Origin: Sanderia malayensis
Lineage: Eukaryota > Cnidaria > Scyphozoa > Semaeostomeae > Pelagiidae
Assembly: GCA_013076295.1 (NCBI GenBank)
Contig: RQOL01000772.1
Location: forward strand, 4,741,087 to 4,805,086
Reading direction: 5' to 3'
Length of the DNA: 64,000 nucleotides
Positions 48,808-59,859 of this stretch are shown piece after piece. The first letter of the stretch is position 1. Each line of letters begins with the position of its first letter. The notes below the pieces were generated by a model. It saw only the letters and a program-made list of their open reading frames with translations. It had not been told where the DNA came from and ran no database searches. Position numbers and translations under genes: made by a program.

Positions 48808-50549
48808 ATGGCGACTGGAAGCAGCCTCAAGAAATGGGAAGGTGTGATGATAGATGTTATACTTTTTTCTTTAATTTTGTTATTATTTCAATGTTTGCAG
48901 ATAACCTTCCATTTGAAATGGAGGTTGGGTAGCTTTAGCTATAGTCTTCATGTGTTCCATGTGAACAAGCAGCCGCACACAGCACAACTCTTTTTTGCAA
49001 AATGTTTTTAAAATGTTTCAGATTTGAAAAAGGAAGCAAGACAATTGGAAAATGAAGTTGAAATGAAACTTGTTTCTTTCAGCAAACTTGGTACTGGTCA
49101 GTTGCGAGATTTTGGAAGGGAAGGGTACGAAATTCTACTCATAAAGCCCGTTTCATGAAATATTTATAACATTTTCATCCACTTATTAATCAGTTCAGTT
49201 GGTAAGGCCCTCATAAGGCAAGGCAACGCACTGATGGAGATCGACCCATGCACCGCCTTCATATGTTATAGGGATAGTGAAAAAGATTGGGACTGTAGAG
49301 AGTAGGCTTTATAAGAATTTACAGAGTCAGATTACATGCAGACATTTTTCATTGGAACTTTTTGTATATTCATTTTCTAGAACCGATAGGGAGCCATTAC
49401 TTGGCTCAAATGGAAATCACATGTTTGAAACAATGGCATTGGAGATAGAGAAACTTCTTTCAAAGGTTGTTCATTTTATTTATGTTTTCAGATACTACAT
49501 TGTCAATGGTAGAGACGCATCTTGGATCATTTGCTTACTTTATAAATATCATAATTTTATAGCTTACTGAAATTTGTGATTTAATGGGAGATTCTTTCTC
49601 ACAACTGGGCTTTGGTGAGCCAACTGCTTCACAACTGCACACAATGCAAAGACATCGGGATATCTTGCAAGATTATTTACATGAATTCACAAAAACAAAG
49701 GTTTGACATTTTGAATGAATGAATGAATTTATGAAAGAAAATGTTTGGAATTTGAAGAAACTTCCTTGTTTAACACAGGCAAGCATAAAAGCAAATAAAG
49801 ATAGAGAAGATCTTTTGGGGTCAATAAAAAGGGATTCAAAGTATGTTTTTTCTTATGCTACTTTAGTTCTTCTGAACTCATATTGCTTTGTAATAAACTG
49901 ATCATAGCATATCATCCTGAATAGTAATATTGCTTAGTTCATTTTCTAGTTCTTACAAGAGTGGTTTAAACAGAAGATCAGATCTTTACTTAAAAGAAAA
50001 TGAACATCTTAGAAAGTATGAGCTTTCATTTACCCCACATTCAAACAATTGTATTGTAATCTTTGCCTTTTATGAGATACTAATATACAGTTTTTATAGT
50101 TTTGTCACATATGCAAAATTTTTATTATAGCTCTGAAAGACTTGCAGATGAAGCAATTGGGTATGCAATTTTTCATATGTTTTAGTTTTTATCAGTGATG
50201 CATAAATGTTTTGTTGAATAGAGGATGTTTTAATGAATTTTATTTCAGGATTGCTTTGGCAACAAAGGAAAATCTTAACTCTCAAAGAAATGTATTTCAT
50301 AATATCACAAAAAATATTGGAAATGTTACAAGTATCCTTTTAAAACAGCTGCTTGTATTTTAGAAACATTTTTCTTTTTTAGGAACATTTCTGTCAATTG
50401 CTTTTTCCTTCACTACCTTTACAGATCGCTTTCCTACAATTAATAATTTGGTTCAGAAAATCAATATCAGAAAACGAAGAGATACTTTAATTCTTGGCTC
50501 TGTTATCTCTATTTGTATTATTTTTCTACTTGTTTATACTTTGCGATGA
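48808..50549 (+). CDS. GOSR1: Golgi SNAP receptor complex member 1 (GOS28)
   Basis: Exons 48808-48841, 49022-49124, 49381-49465, 49563-49700, 49779-49840, 49950-50015, 50131-50160, 50249-50331 and 50425-50549 join in phase to 241 codons plus stop (human 250). It is a Qb-SNARE of ER-Golgi and intra-Golgi vesicle fusion. Blocks: DLKKEARQLENE, KLVSFSKLG, MFETMALEIEKLL, MQRHRDILQDYLHEF, YKSGLNRRSDLYLKENEHL, the SNARE helix LATKENLNSQRNVF with the zero-layer Gln, and NRFPTINNLVQKINIRKRRD, followed by a C-terminal membrane anchor (LILGSVISICIIFLLVYTL) ending in one Arg. The ATG at 48808 is chosen because the 11-codon exon splices in phase to DLKKEAR. Confidence 0.95.
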
Positions 50550-50638
50550 TTTTTCTCTTGCTGTAATAATATTTTTCAAACATTTTGATGCTCACTCATT
50601 TTGACACATTATTGAATGAACATTTAATAATGTTGAAA

Positions 50639-50644
50639 AATAAA
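50639..50644 (+). promoter_or_regulatory. GOSR1 polyadenylation signal
   Basis: AATAAA 90 bases downstream of the GOSR1 stop codon, correctly oriented. Confidence 0.5.
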
Positions 50645-51044
50645 AAAATTGTGATCAAATTGTGTAGTTAGACCATTTTTGCATGTTTACTGTCGTTTTC
50701 TGTCAAAAATAAAAGGTGGGACCTACAACAGGTTCATTGTGATGCTATGACAACAAGAGCACTTTATTGTTCCACTTTTGTCAAACAAAATGGCCGGCGA
50801 TTGAATAGAAGACCAAAATATTACTTAGCGACAAAGTCACTTTCATTCTTTCTTGTGGTTTGGATGAGACACCTGTAGTTTGTTGAATATTATTTAAAAT
50901 TTAAAGTTAATTGATTTTGATTAACATATGAAAATGTAAGATTAGTAGAGATAAAGTCCAACATTGGTAGAAGGAGAATAAAGGAAAAATTAGGCCGTTG
51001 CCAAGATTTAACGTTTCACGCATAGAGGAGTCGCATTTACGAAG

Positions 51045-53043
51045 ATGGATCTAATATCAAAGTACTCGCCATCAGCTAGCGTATCTCCTCCAATTTCACC
51101 AATTAAACTTTTTAGTCAACCAACCAGTACTTTGCCACCATTGAAGAATTTGCCTGTTTGGAATAGACCCGGATTGGAAAAAAGTAGATTTATTCGATCT
51201 ATTACGAAAGATAGTCCAGAAATCGGAAAGGCAGAGCTCATTTTAAATCATTTGACATCTAGAAGCACACAAACAAGCCCTCCATGTGCATCCTTAAGTA
51301 ATAATGTTGCCTTTCGTGCGTCTGAACATGAAAAGGATCCACTTAGTCATGAAAACACTGATAAGTCGTTAAAAATTGCAGATAAAAGACTCTATTTTAT
51401 GCAAGCCGAGCATGAAATTGTATACTTTATAAGCTTCAAGTATTTAAGTTAATGAGCTGCATATCTAAATGTATTTGAATTACCACTTTAATTTTATTTC
51501 ACTTTCTATTTCAGAGTTGAACTTCAAATTTGTCATGACCAAAAATGGAATTTCTGTCTCCACTGATAGTAATGATTAAATTAGCATTAACATTATTATC
51601 AAATTTTTTATCAAGCCTCCCTTTGAGCTTCTCCTTTTTTAATCTTCTACTCCTCTCATAGATGAAAATTCTTCAGAAAAAGAAGATAGCACAGCTGAAT
51701 TGAAACAAAACTCAGAAACAAAGAAAAGAGGTTCTGGTACGAAGTTCCAAGTTTATTATCATAATACACTTCACCTTTTGACACATAACATGTTTGTTAT
51801 TACTCGCTTAATTATATTTTCAGCTAATTCACCGGATAGTCAAGCCAATGCATCATTTAACGATGGAGGAAAAAATTGCAGAGTGCTATATAGATCCAGA
51901 GGCACTAAAAACCCAGTTCTTGAAACTAAAAGGCTTCATAGGTAATGATAATATGCCTCTCAATGTTTGATGATATTTGGTTTTGTTTAATAAAACAATA
52001 TAATCTTTTGGATTTTGTAAACATTCTGTTTCATTTAGGATGAAAAGTGGCTCAAAATCAGCAGCCTTCTCATCAACTGAACAAGCAAAAATTATTTCAA
52101 CTGACCAACATTTTCAAAAGGTATTGATGCACTGCACATCAGATAAAATGCCCTCTGTTGAGTTGCAAGATGACAAGGTGAAATATTCAACTGATGACTA
52201 TGAGGAGATTATTCGTGGTTTGCAAAAATTAAATGCGAGACAAGCAAGCGAGGTATAGTTTTTTGTTATTGAAAATGTAAAATTGCTTATAGCATCATTG
52301 TAGTTCTTTTCAGCCTTTTATTAGCCAAAGTAAAGAACACAAATGACAACAAAATTCTGCATTAGGCAAGAAAATAACAATTCTATATTAACTGATTTAT
52401 TAAACAGTTGAATCATTTGAAAGAAAAATTAACTGAAAATATGAAGAATCATTCTGCAGAGTTAACACATGTGTAAGTAGCTCAATATAATGAAATATAA
52501 AGTTGTAGTAAGCGCTTTTAATTAATCAATATTTTGATGTATGTTTAAAGGCTGTTTTACTATTTTCATAGATACCCCGAGAACAGACTGCCAAGGATTC
52601 CTATGAACAACACAATAAAGTGAGTTATAATTTTTCCCTCTATATTTTTGCAGTATTGGCAAGGTAAAAACCATTAACATAAACTTAGTTAAATGTGTAT
52701 TCATCATAAAAGTCGATTTGACTATTCCGATCATGAATATTTCATGAGTATTATTTCTGAATTTCAAACAAAATACTACCCATTCTTTGCTATGATATTT
52801 GTGGACAATTTTCCCTTTTATGCACATAGTTGATTGATGCGGGTCCCAATATTTTGCTTTTCTATTGATGCTTCATATAATTTTAGGTCAGCAAAAATGC
52901 CAACAGTTTCAAAAGAAAAACCTGAAATTCTTACTCTACCAACATTACGTCCACAGAAGTTTGGAAATCGACAAAGAAAAGCACATGCTACACACATGCA
53001 ACGGCAACAAAGATTGAGTAAAGAGTTTGTACAGCAAAAATGA
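51045..53043 (+). CDS. Unrecognised basic, partly coiled-coil protein
   Basis: Probable exons 51045-51419, 51517-51568, 51662-51736, 51824-51941, 52039-52252, 52408-52472, 52572-52619 and 52887-53043 join in phase to 367 codons plus stop. I do not recognise the family. The N-terminus is Ser/Pro-rich (SPSASVSPPISPIK); the middle is acidic and Ser-rich. Exons 5-6 form a likely coiled coil (YEEIIRGLQKLNARQASE and LNHLKEKLTENMKNHSAEL). The C-terminus is basic, Gln-rich (HATHMQRQQRLSKEF). The exon 1/2 junction is the least certain: a donor at 51420 paired with an acceptor at 51516, or a donor at 51450 with an acceptor at 51514, both keep frame. The number of phase-consistent exons makes a real gene likely. 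It lies about 500 bp downstream of GOSR1 and faces BOLA2 tail to tail. Confidence 0.7.
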
Positions 53044-53335
53044 GTTAATTGAAGCTGTCAGTTGTTGACTATCATTCTTTATAGCATTGTGCACATAAGC
53101 GTGTAGGTTGTAAAAAAGTAAATCTAAAATCTTATCATGCACCTGTCGATAAAGCAAACACTTTTTGTTGTAGCTGGGTAGAAATGCCGTTGTTAAAAAG
53201 TTTCTTTCTTTGCTCGTACTAACCTGGACAACAGGAAGATATGTAGCAAGCACAGAGTGGAACGTAGAATAGCAACAACATTAGTTCTGTATTAATTTTG
53301 ATACAATTGTGTTCAAATTAAGCTACAATATATAT

Positions 53336-53744
53336 TCATTGACTTTTTTGCTTCTGCCATTGTTCTGTTGTGAGTGTTTTCATGGTGAATGCATGGATAT
53401 GGCCAAGCTCTTTTTTCAATGCATCATTTACCATCCTATGCCTTTGCAATAATGGTTTCCCGTTGAACTTCTCAGAAACTATCACAGCTGAATAACTTTT
53501 TCCGCAACTCGAGGCCGATAAATCAACGAGATCCTGCAAATGAAACAATTTTCAAAAATTATACGGCGATACAAAATTTTGCAAATCGGAATATTTCATC
53601 TTACACAAGTCTATGCTGAACCCGGCGAAAAACTTTAAACATTAAAATAAAAAGAAGTAAACTTACAAGGTGGATGGGTTCCAAAGAATCACGAAGTTTC
53701 TTCTCAATTGCATCATACTCGACAGAAATATCTTCTTCAGTCAT
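53336..53744 (-). CDS. BOLA2: BolA-like protein 2
   Basis: Two exons, 53667-53744 and 53336-53533, join in phase 0 to 91 codons plus stop (human 86). BOLA2 pairs with monothiol glutaredoxin GLRX3 in the cytosol to bind and pass a [2Fe-2S] cluster. Visible features: an N-terminal helix (EYDAIEKKLRDSLEPIHL), a strand with the conserved Cys (SASSCGKSYSAVIVSEKF), the BolA signature GKPLLQRHRMVN, KKELGHIHAFTMKTLT with the cluster-ligand His, and the QW ending. The start is fixed by the first in-frame ATG. The gene converges with the upstream coiled-coil gene (about 290 bp between stop codons). Confidence 0.95.
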
Positions 53745-54100
53745 GTTGTTAAAACGCTTAAGCAGTATGAACGCAAACAAAATGGTAAATAAGTGTCCAA
53801 ATAATTATTATTTTTAGTGAAAACCAAATAACCTGCAAAAATCTTAAAATATTCTCCGTATTTAATAATTAAAGTACATATTTGAGTTCTGCTGAAGTAG
53901 GTAAGTGTTAGGCCATTGGGACCAATGGTAGTCTAGTAGTTCGTTTCCAGACTTCCTAGCCAGAAATCAGCTTCAAAATTCGGCCAGAGCCAGATATAAA
54001 TACGACTGAGAACAATAAACGATCGACAATATATTGACAAGCAAACAATATAACAATGGAATGTATATTTTTAAGAGATGATATCTTTGATACTGCCTGA
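53745..54100. other. BOLA2 upstream region
   Basis: Probable BOLA2 promoter and 5' UTR on the minus strand. No distinctive element was seen before the MITE at 54101. Confidence 0.3.
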
Positions 54101-54388
54101 TACCGTATTTCCTCAATTAAACGCCCCCCTCGAATAAACGCCCCCTTATGCTGCCAGCTTTTGTAATAAACGCCCCCCTCGATTAAACGCCCCCTCTTTG
54201 TGCAAAACCATGGCGAATTTCATTTTCTACGTTGTTGCTCGATAAAACAAGGCTCAACTAAACCATTTTCTTTTTTGGACCAAGTGACAGGGCCTGTGAT
54301 CTTGTACTTTCTAATAAACGCCCCCCCTCGAATAATGGCCCCCCTTGATTAGGCGCCCCCTCAAAAGTTTAATCGAGGAAATACGGTA
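54101..54388. mobile_element. CGCCC-family MITE, second complete copy
   Basis: Left end TACCGTATTTCCTCAATTAA with CGCCCCC modules; right end TTTAATCGAGGAAATACGGT plus A. About 288 bp. Interior near-identical to the EIF2B1-intron copy at 42468. Confidence 0.85.
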
Positions 54389-55274
54389 CTTCGATTTCAA
54401 GCAACTTTCAACAAAGCAACGTAGACTCGGTTTGGACATTTTTACTCCCAAAGTAGCCAAATAATGTGTACAAGGTGATGTAAGTAAAGAAATACATAGA
54501 AAATACAAGGGAGGAAATACGAAGAATGCAAACAGCAATTAACTGTTGTGAAAGAACAAAGCAACGACGCTTGCAACCATAGCAACAATTAACTATAGTA
54601 ACAGTTGACCTTTGATTTTTATATATTCCTAATTTCGTAATCTCTTTTAGTTGAACTTTGATTTTGTATTTCGTAATTTTTAGCTCATTAATGACTTGCC
54701 TTATTTTGATTGGTAGAACTTAATCTTTAAACAATGTTATTCCTTGTTTGGTAATTGTAGACACGTGTAACAACTATCGGTATATAAACTTCTTCTCATT
54801 GATTTTTAGTTAGTTGAATTTGGAGTTGAATTTGTAGTTGGATTTTCGTATGATATAAATCTGTAGTTGAGTGACCGCGTCACGAGTATCCAAGCCGATC
54901 GTAACGATTTTATTGAAAGAAAGATTAAAGAGAAAAACCGAAGCCCAAAAGAATCTTCTGTCAAGAAAGTAACTGTGAGTTTGTCGTATATTAGTAATTT
55001 GTTCGTGTTGCACCTTCGTTCGTTGAACCCACTTGTAAAACCCCCTTCTAAGTGGTTTTACATAACAATAACACACTTCCAGTCCTTTGGTCCGCATAAA
55101 CACAGCAAACAAAACAATTGCAAACTGTTATGGAACACGAAATGTGGTTTGCTAAAATTAATCAAACGTACAATAAATACTTGTCTATTTAGAAAAAATT
55201 GGCTTCAAGAAAATCAATACCTAGTTTATACCAAGAAACGAACAAAAAAACTGAGAAACTACTCCTACATAACT
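54389..55274. other. No recognised gene
   Basis: AT-rich. A 140-codon ORF (54867-55289) is lysine-rich, lacks any domain and runs into a repeat end, so it is not annotated. No other structure seen. Confidence 0.35.
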
Positions 55275-55600
55275 AGACAGGGCATATAGTCTGACAATCT
55301 AACAGACACGCTAACTTATGTTTTCTCAATGGATTCCGTTAGTTTAAGGCTCAAACATAAAAATTCCGATTCGTACCTTTTTGTAAAATGCTTTGTTATC
55401 ACGTGATCGATGACGTCATTTTTGCTACAATTTCGATGTGTAAATGATTATAACTCGGTCAATATTGGTTGAATCATTATAAAATTTGCATATTATGCAA
55501 TGCTGCAAATAGCTCTTTCGAATGATATACAAATATCTCAGATTTGCTGATATCAACATTTTGGCAGTCACGTGATCAAACAAATTTTCGGCGTTGTTTC
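55275..55600. mobile_element. Diverged relative of the 1-kb-arm foldback element
   Basis: Starts TAGACAGGGCATATAGTC and follows the same order of motifs as the arm at 31757: TGATGACGTCATTTTT, a TCTTTCGAATGATATAC-like block, then TTTTGG-CAC-GTCACGTGA-like sequence. Only one end is visible, so this is a solo or truncated arm. Non-coding. Confidence 0.6.
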
Positions 55601-55904
55601 CGAAAATTTTTCGCTGTCGCGTTGCGTTGACAAAATTCATTTCATTCTTTTATAGAGGATCATTTGACAAGGGTTATTTCACTAGGGTTATTCATTTATA
55701 CATCACTCAATGAAGCGTTTACACACCCCCATTACATCTTTACCGCTAAGCATTGCGACACCGGAGGGTACGTTACGTCAGTCTTGTAAACTGGATTCCG
55801 AGGTCTAAGGCTCTTCTACCAATATTGATTGAATTGCGAACAAGGAAACACGACATGTAAAAAAAAACGACACAGTTCTATTCTTCCTTTCCTTTCTTAC
55901 ACGT

Positions 55905-56117
55905 AGCAGAGCTTCTTTTCTGAGATCAACTGCTGTATTTGCTGGTCTGGTGCAATATGTGAGAGATACCTGGATTCAGAGCAGCAAGTGGTCACCAGAC
56001 ACATGGTCAGTATATAATCAGCCTGTACGGACCAATAATGATGTGGAATATGCGAAAGATGAAATTAGCACTTTTTCACTTTTAAAAGCTGTTAGTTATT
56101 TAAATGGACCAAATGAA
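55905..56117 (+). pseudogene. MULE/FLYWCH-type transposase C-terminal fragment
   Basis: One frame reads FAGLVQYVRDTWIQSSKWSP and WSVYNQPVRTNNDVEYAKDE before drifting to a stop. The WSVYxQxVRTNNDVE block is the motif I associate with Mutator-like transposase C-termini in invertebrate genomes. It is isolated, with no upstream catalytic domain in frame. It shows that MULE-type transposases have been active in this genome. Confidence 0.5.
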
Positions 56118-57217
56118 TAACTGCCTATTTCTTTAATCCTTTTTTTTAACATATAACGTATATAAATATAGAATTACTTTGATCTTTTTAATTATATCTC
56201 ATTGTTGTACATTGTATTCCTGATAATATTTAGTATAATAAAATTTCTTGTTCCTCAGGGTTACAGCATATATACCTTTATTTCGATATTATATTTAATC
56301 ATTGTATAATAAAACCTTGTTTTCAATTAAAGCCAGTTTCACGATAGATTTTGTTGTCTCTACACGTTATTTTTGTTAATAAGAAAGTGATTTATAAAAA
56401 GTAGTGCTCAACTTCTCAAATATTTAAGAAAGTTCAATACTGGATCCTTGAAACCTATGTACTCTGTATCGGCGCGCTTTATTTCGTTGAGTTGCTAACT
56501 TAACAGATTTGTTTACGTTCAAAAGGGAGATTACATTATTTCATACTTTCAAATTTCAAACATATTTCGAGCACGGAAATACATCTTTTAGAGCAAATAG
56601 TTCCGTGATTTTACACCAAGTTCCAGTAAGTGGATTTATGCATACTCTCCCACCTTTTCAGATACTGGCATGGCATCTCTCACTTTGTTTGTCAATTTTG
56701 AATGGCCTAAATAGCCTAACTAAGTAACGTATTTTTGTAGAAAATTTACTACGAATACGACAGAAGATGAAATAATATCCCAGTAGAAATGTATATACGA
56801 CCAAATGTAACAAAAACATTATGTGGGGCGGGATGACTTATGTGGAGGGGCGGAATGACTAGATAGGGTGGGGCGGAACGTACGTGGGGCGGAACGCAGG
56901 TGGGGCGGAAGGTCTGGAAAACGCACTTTTCGAGCCAGACTTGAAAATAGTTATTTCATTTTTTATCATACCCGCAGTAACTGGGTGAAATTCAAATTCA
57001 AGGACTGCAGTTAGTTTCTCTACGTATTTTAGTGGGTCATCCGATACTTTCGTTTCGATTTTTTCCGCAAGTTTTGGACCTACAGTAATGAAGAAAAAAA
57101 ATTTATTTTATTTTATCATCTATCGATTTAGATTAGTTTACTTTTATAATATTGTATATTGTAAGCTAGACAAAAATCGATGAAAAATATGTTAAATATT
57201 TTTGAAATATTGTTATG
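56118..57217. other. Intergenic with GGGGCGGAA minisatellite
   Basis: AT-rich, apart from 56820-56925 where GTGGGGCGGAA units repeat about five times with variation. No gene recognised. Base composition changes sharply near 57235. Confidence 0.45.
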
Positions 57218-57234
57218 TTAATATTTTTTGCTTT

Positions 57235-57939
57235 TCAACCAGCTGACCCTCGTACATAACGGCCCTGGGTGTCTTGGAGCGCTGGAGAGGGACTGCTTTC
57301 TAGCGTTCGCGGCGTCTGTTGCAGCAGATTGTTCGAGTTGCTGATCAGGTTGTCGTATTTGCTGTCTTCGGTGCGTCGCAAAACGTCCAGGTGTTTGTTT
57401 TCTCTGCTTTTCAAATCGATGTACGTACTCATGCCGTGGTGGGTGGAGAGGAGTTGTTCGTTGCGCGAGAGATGGTGTAGTTTCTTGCGTATCTGTTCGA
57501 GTAGAAGCGAGGTGAGATTTTGCCGTATGTGCGCGTCCACGTCGCTGTTCATGACGTGTGCGCGAAGGTATTTGCACCCCTCGATCATGTGTCGATTGTA
57601 GACGATCGGATTGTTGGCGTTCTTGCGAGCCGCAGTGACTTTTTTGCTAATGTAGTGCTGTTGCAGAAAGGGCAGGTTTTTTTGAAACGTCTGTATTGCC
57701 GTCATGTAGAACGACCGTGGCACCAACACCATCTACGTGCCGCGATGGTGCGGTGTCAGAATGCTTTGACTGGACATCATATCGAATTGTTCGCGTTGCG
57801 GTTGTTGCGCAGCAGCAGCAGCAGCAGTGGTAGCACCGGGAGTGTTAAAGTCGCACTTTCCCACGTAGGCACCGATATTTTTGATATCGGCATTGCTTCG
57901 TCTTTTTTTGCGGTACACCATCATCATCGTGGGCGTCAT
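57235..57939 (-). pseudogene. GC-richer foreign-looking reading frame with one internal stop
   Basis: One minus-strand frame is open from 57939 down to 57235 except for a single in-frame stop at 57733-57735. It has GC-rich, CpG-rich codon use unlike the surrounding DNA. The N-terminal part is basic with an alanine run (CAG-repeat encoded); the larger downstream part is predicted mostly helical. I recognise no family. Compact, intronless, GC-rich frames with basic tracts suggest a DNA virus or a large virus-like transposon; that is inference. No polymerase, integrase or capsid hallmark is visible. The plus-strand ORFs here are shadows. Confidence 0.4.
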
Positions 57940-58128
57940 TATCGTCGCTGTTGTTTCGGTCTATTTTGGTTTTTGCACTCGTGACAAGCTCATACAATGA
58001 TTTGTTAATTAAGTCAGATAAATGCACCATGCACGTTGGCCGATTAAGGTCAATATGTATAGAAATTTTCAAAACATTGAATAACTTGAATCCCTCGTAT
58101 ATGGAAAATATATTTCAAACCAAACAAG

Positions 58129-58642
58129 TTAGCTATTCAACTCGTAATTCAAAAAACCTCCAACACTAGGAATGGCGATAATGAAGCGAATGTTGCTGTT
58201 GTTGTTACTAGGCAATGAAACGGCTTTTGCATAAAAATAACATGTCGATGTTGGATGCAAAACGGAATCTGTTATGCCAGGATGTTTTGCAGATGATAAC
58301 GCGAATCGTAGTAGATTAGTTTTCGCATGTGTGCCACAGCGAAAGGGTTGATTTTGGCGAGTTTTTTGTGTTGCCGTAGTTTTGATAGACACTGCTTTTT
58401 GTTGTCACGCTGGGCAGGTTGGCGTGAAATCCAATGGCAGGCGACCAGTTCTTTTGCCGGTGTTGTCTATTCTGTTCCAGAGTTGTCGTGTAGATGCTGG
58501 CTTTCATTTACGCAGAAAGCTGTGACGTGTCTTGAATCCGATCGGTTTCTAGTATTTTTTGACAGTCAGAAGATCGACATTGGTGACGACGACGACAACG
58601 GCGATGACGAGGATGTTTTACACGCTTCATTTTTAGTGTCAT
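58129..58642 (-). pseudogene. Overlapping short frames in the foreign-looking block
   Basis: Several short minus-strand frames abut or overlap: an Arg-rich start near 58642, one at 58316-58507 and one at 58129-58392. The overlap pattern suggests one or two frameshifted genes. Base composition matches the 57235-57939 block. No family recognised. The (GAC/GAT)n run at about 58580-58610 encodes the Arg-rich tract. Confidence 0.3.
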
Positions 58643-58818
58643 GACTGTTTTTAGTTTTGTGCTTTGGTGTAGGGAAATAATTTTTGTCGTGCTGCGGAGG
58701 ATCCATAACTCGTGCGCGCCTTTATATAGTTATATTTCAACAGTTTAAACAGGTCGTGATGTTGCGCAGGAGAGCAAAAAGACATCGTTGTTATTTGTGA
58801 TTTGTAAAAATATATATA

Positions 58819-59564
58819 CAGTGGAATCCCGCTATAACGAACCCCGCTTACAACGAACTTCCCGCTATTACGAACTAAAACTCCGGTCCCTTGGATTCTG
58901 GGAAGTAAATCCTACTGTATATACTCCCTGTATAACGAACCCTGGATATAACGAACTTTCATTATTACGAACCAAAATTCCGATCCCCTGACCACAAATA
59001 CCTTCGATATAACGAATTTTTGAGAAAACCTATCGCGAAGGGTGAAGCTTTTCAAGCTCAAGGGTGAAGTTTTTCAAGCTCTGGATGGACTTCAAACATC
59101 GAGCCTTTTTGTGCGGAAATAGGGAACGAAATGCGAAGAAGATCAATCCCTTTCGAAATTATATGACGTAGCAATAAGAAACAAAAAGGAACAAAAGCAT
59201 ATCACTGATCTTTGATTGCTTAACAGAACAGAAAGAAATAAAAGTAGATGAAATAGAAATAAAAAACTTGACATCGAGTGGTAATATCGATATTGCTTTG
59301 TGATGTTTCATTGTTAAACATGCTTGAGCGTTTTTTCCTGTTGCAATCTATCAGAACAATAACTGTTGCTATCCTGTAAACTGTTTTTTGGAACAATATA
59401 GTGTGCCACTTAAACGCGAATACTTGAGGGAAGGTCCAACAGACATTCTGGCCCATTTGTGTTTGGAATTCTTTATAAAAAATGTCCCTTCTGCGCAACG
59501 AACTCCCGCTATTGTGAACTATTTTTTCGGTCCTTACAGAGTTTGTTATAGCGGGATTCCATTG
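58819..59564. mobile_element. pogo/Tigger-like MITE, copy 2
   Basis: Ends CAGTGGAATCCCGCTATAAC and, inverted, TTGTTATAGCGGGATTCCAT plus TG, flanked by TA (58817-58818 and 59565-59566). About 746 bp. It is inserted inside the GC-richer block, so the block is older than the insertion. No transposase. Confidence 0.8.
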
Positions 59565-59621
59565 TATATGAATACTTAGTCAATAAAGAAAAGCAATGCA
59601 AACTGTTATTTAAAAAAATTA

Positions 59622-59835
59622 TTGATGCTGCAATATTAGTTGGTGTCGACGACGACGTTTGGGAATGTAAAGAATACGCCCTGTTTCCAATTCTTTGGCC
59701 ACGGTGTATTCCACGTACGTAAACGGCGAAGCGAGGATGCTGGGGTTGCCGTCAGGTGGAACGGATTCTATTATGCTGTCGCCAGACTCTGTTACTGCAA
59801 CAGCTTTTGGCGCTGCTTTTTCTCTTGGCTACACT
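59622..59835 (-). pseudogene. C-terminal fragment of a foreign-looking protein
   Basis: A short minus-strand frame with GC-rich codon use like 57235-57939; it ends in an Arg-run followed by a stop near 59622. It is separated from the rest of the block by the pogo-like MITE. No family recognised. Probably part of the same inserted sequence. Confidence 0.3.
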
Positions 59836-59859
59836 GAAGGCAGTGAGATGTTAGGAACG

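Noticed and set aside
57520..57984. 154-codon plus-strand ORF
   Set aside because: Antisense shadow of the minus-strand frame, dominated by a Ser run from the CAG repeat.
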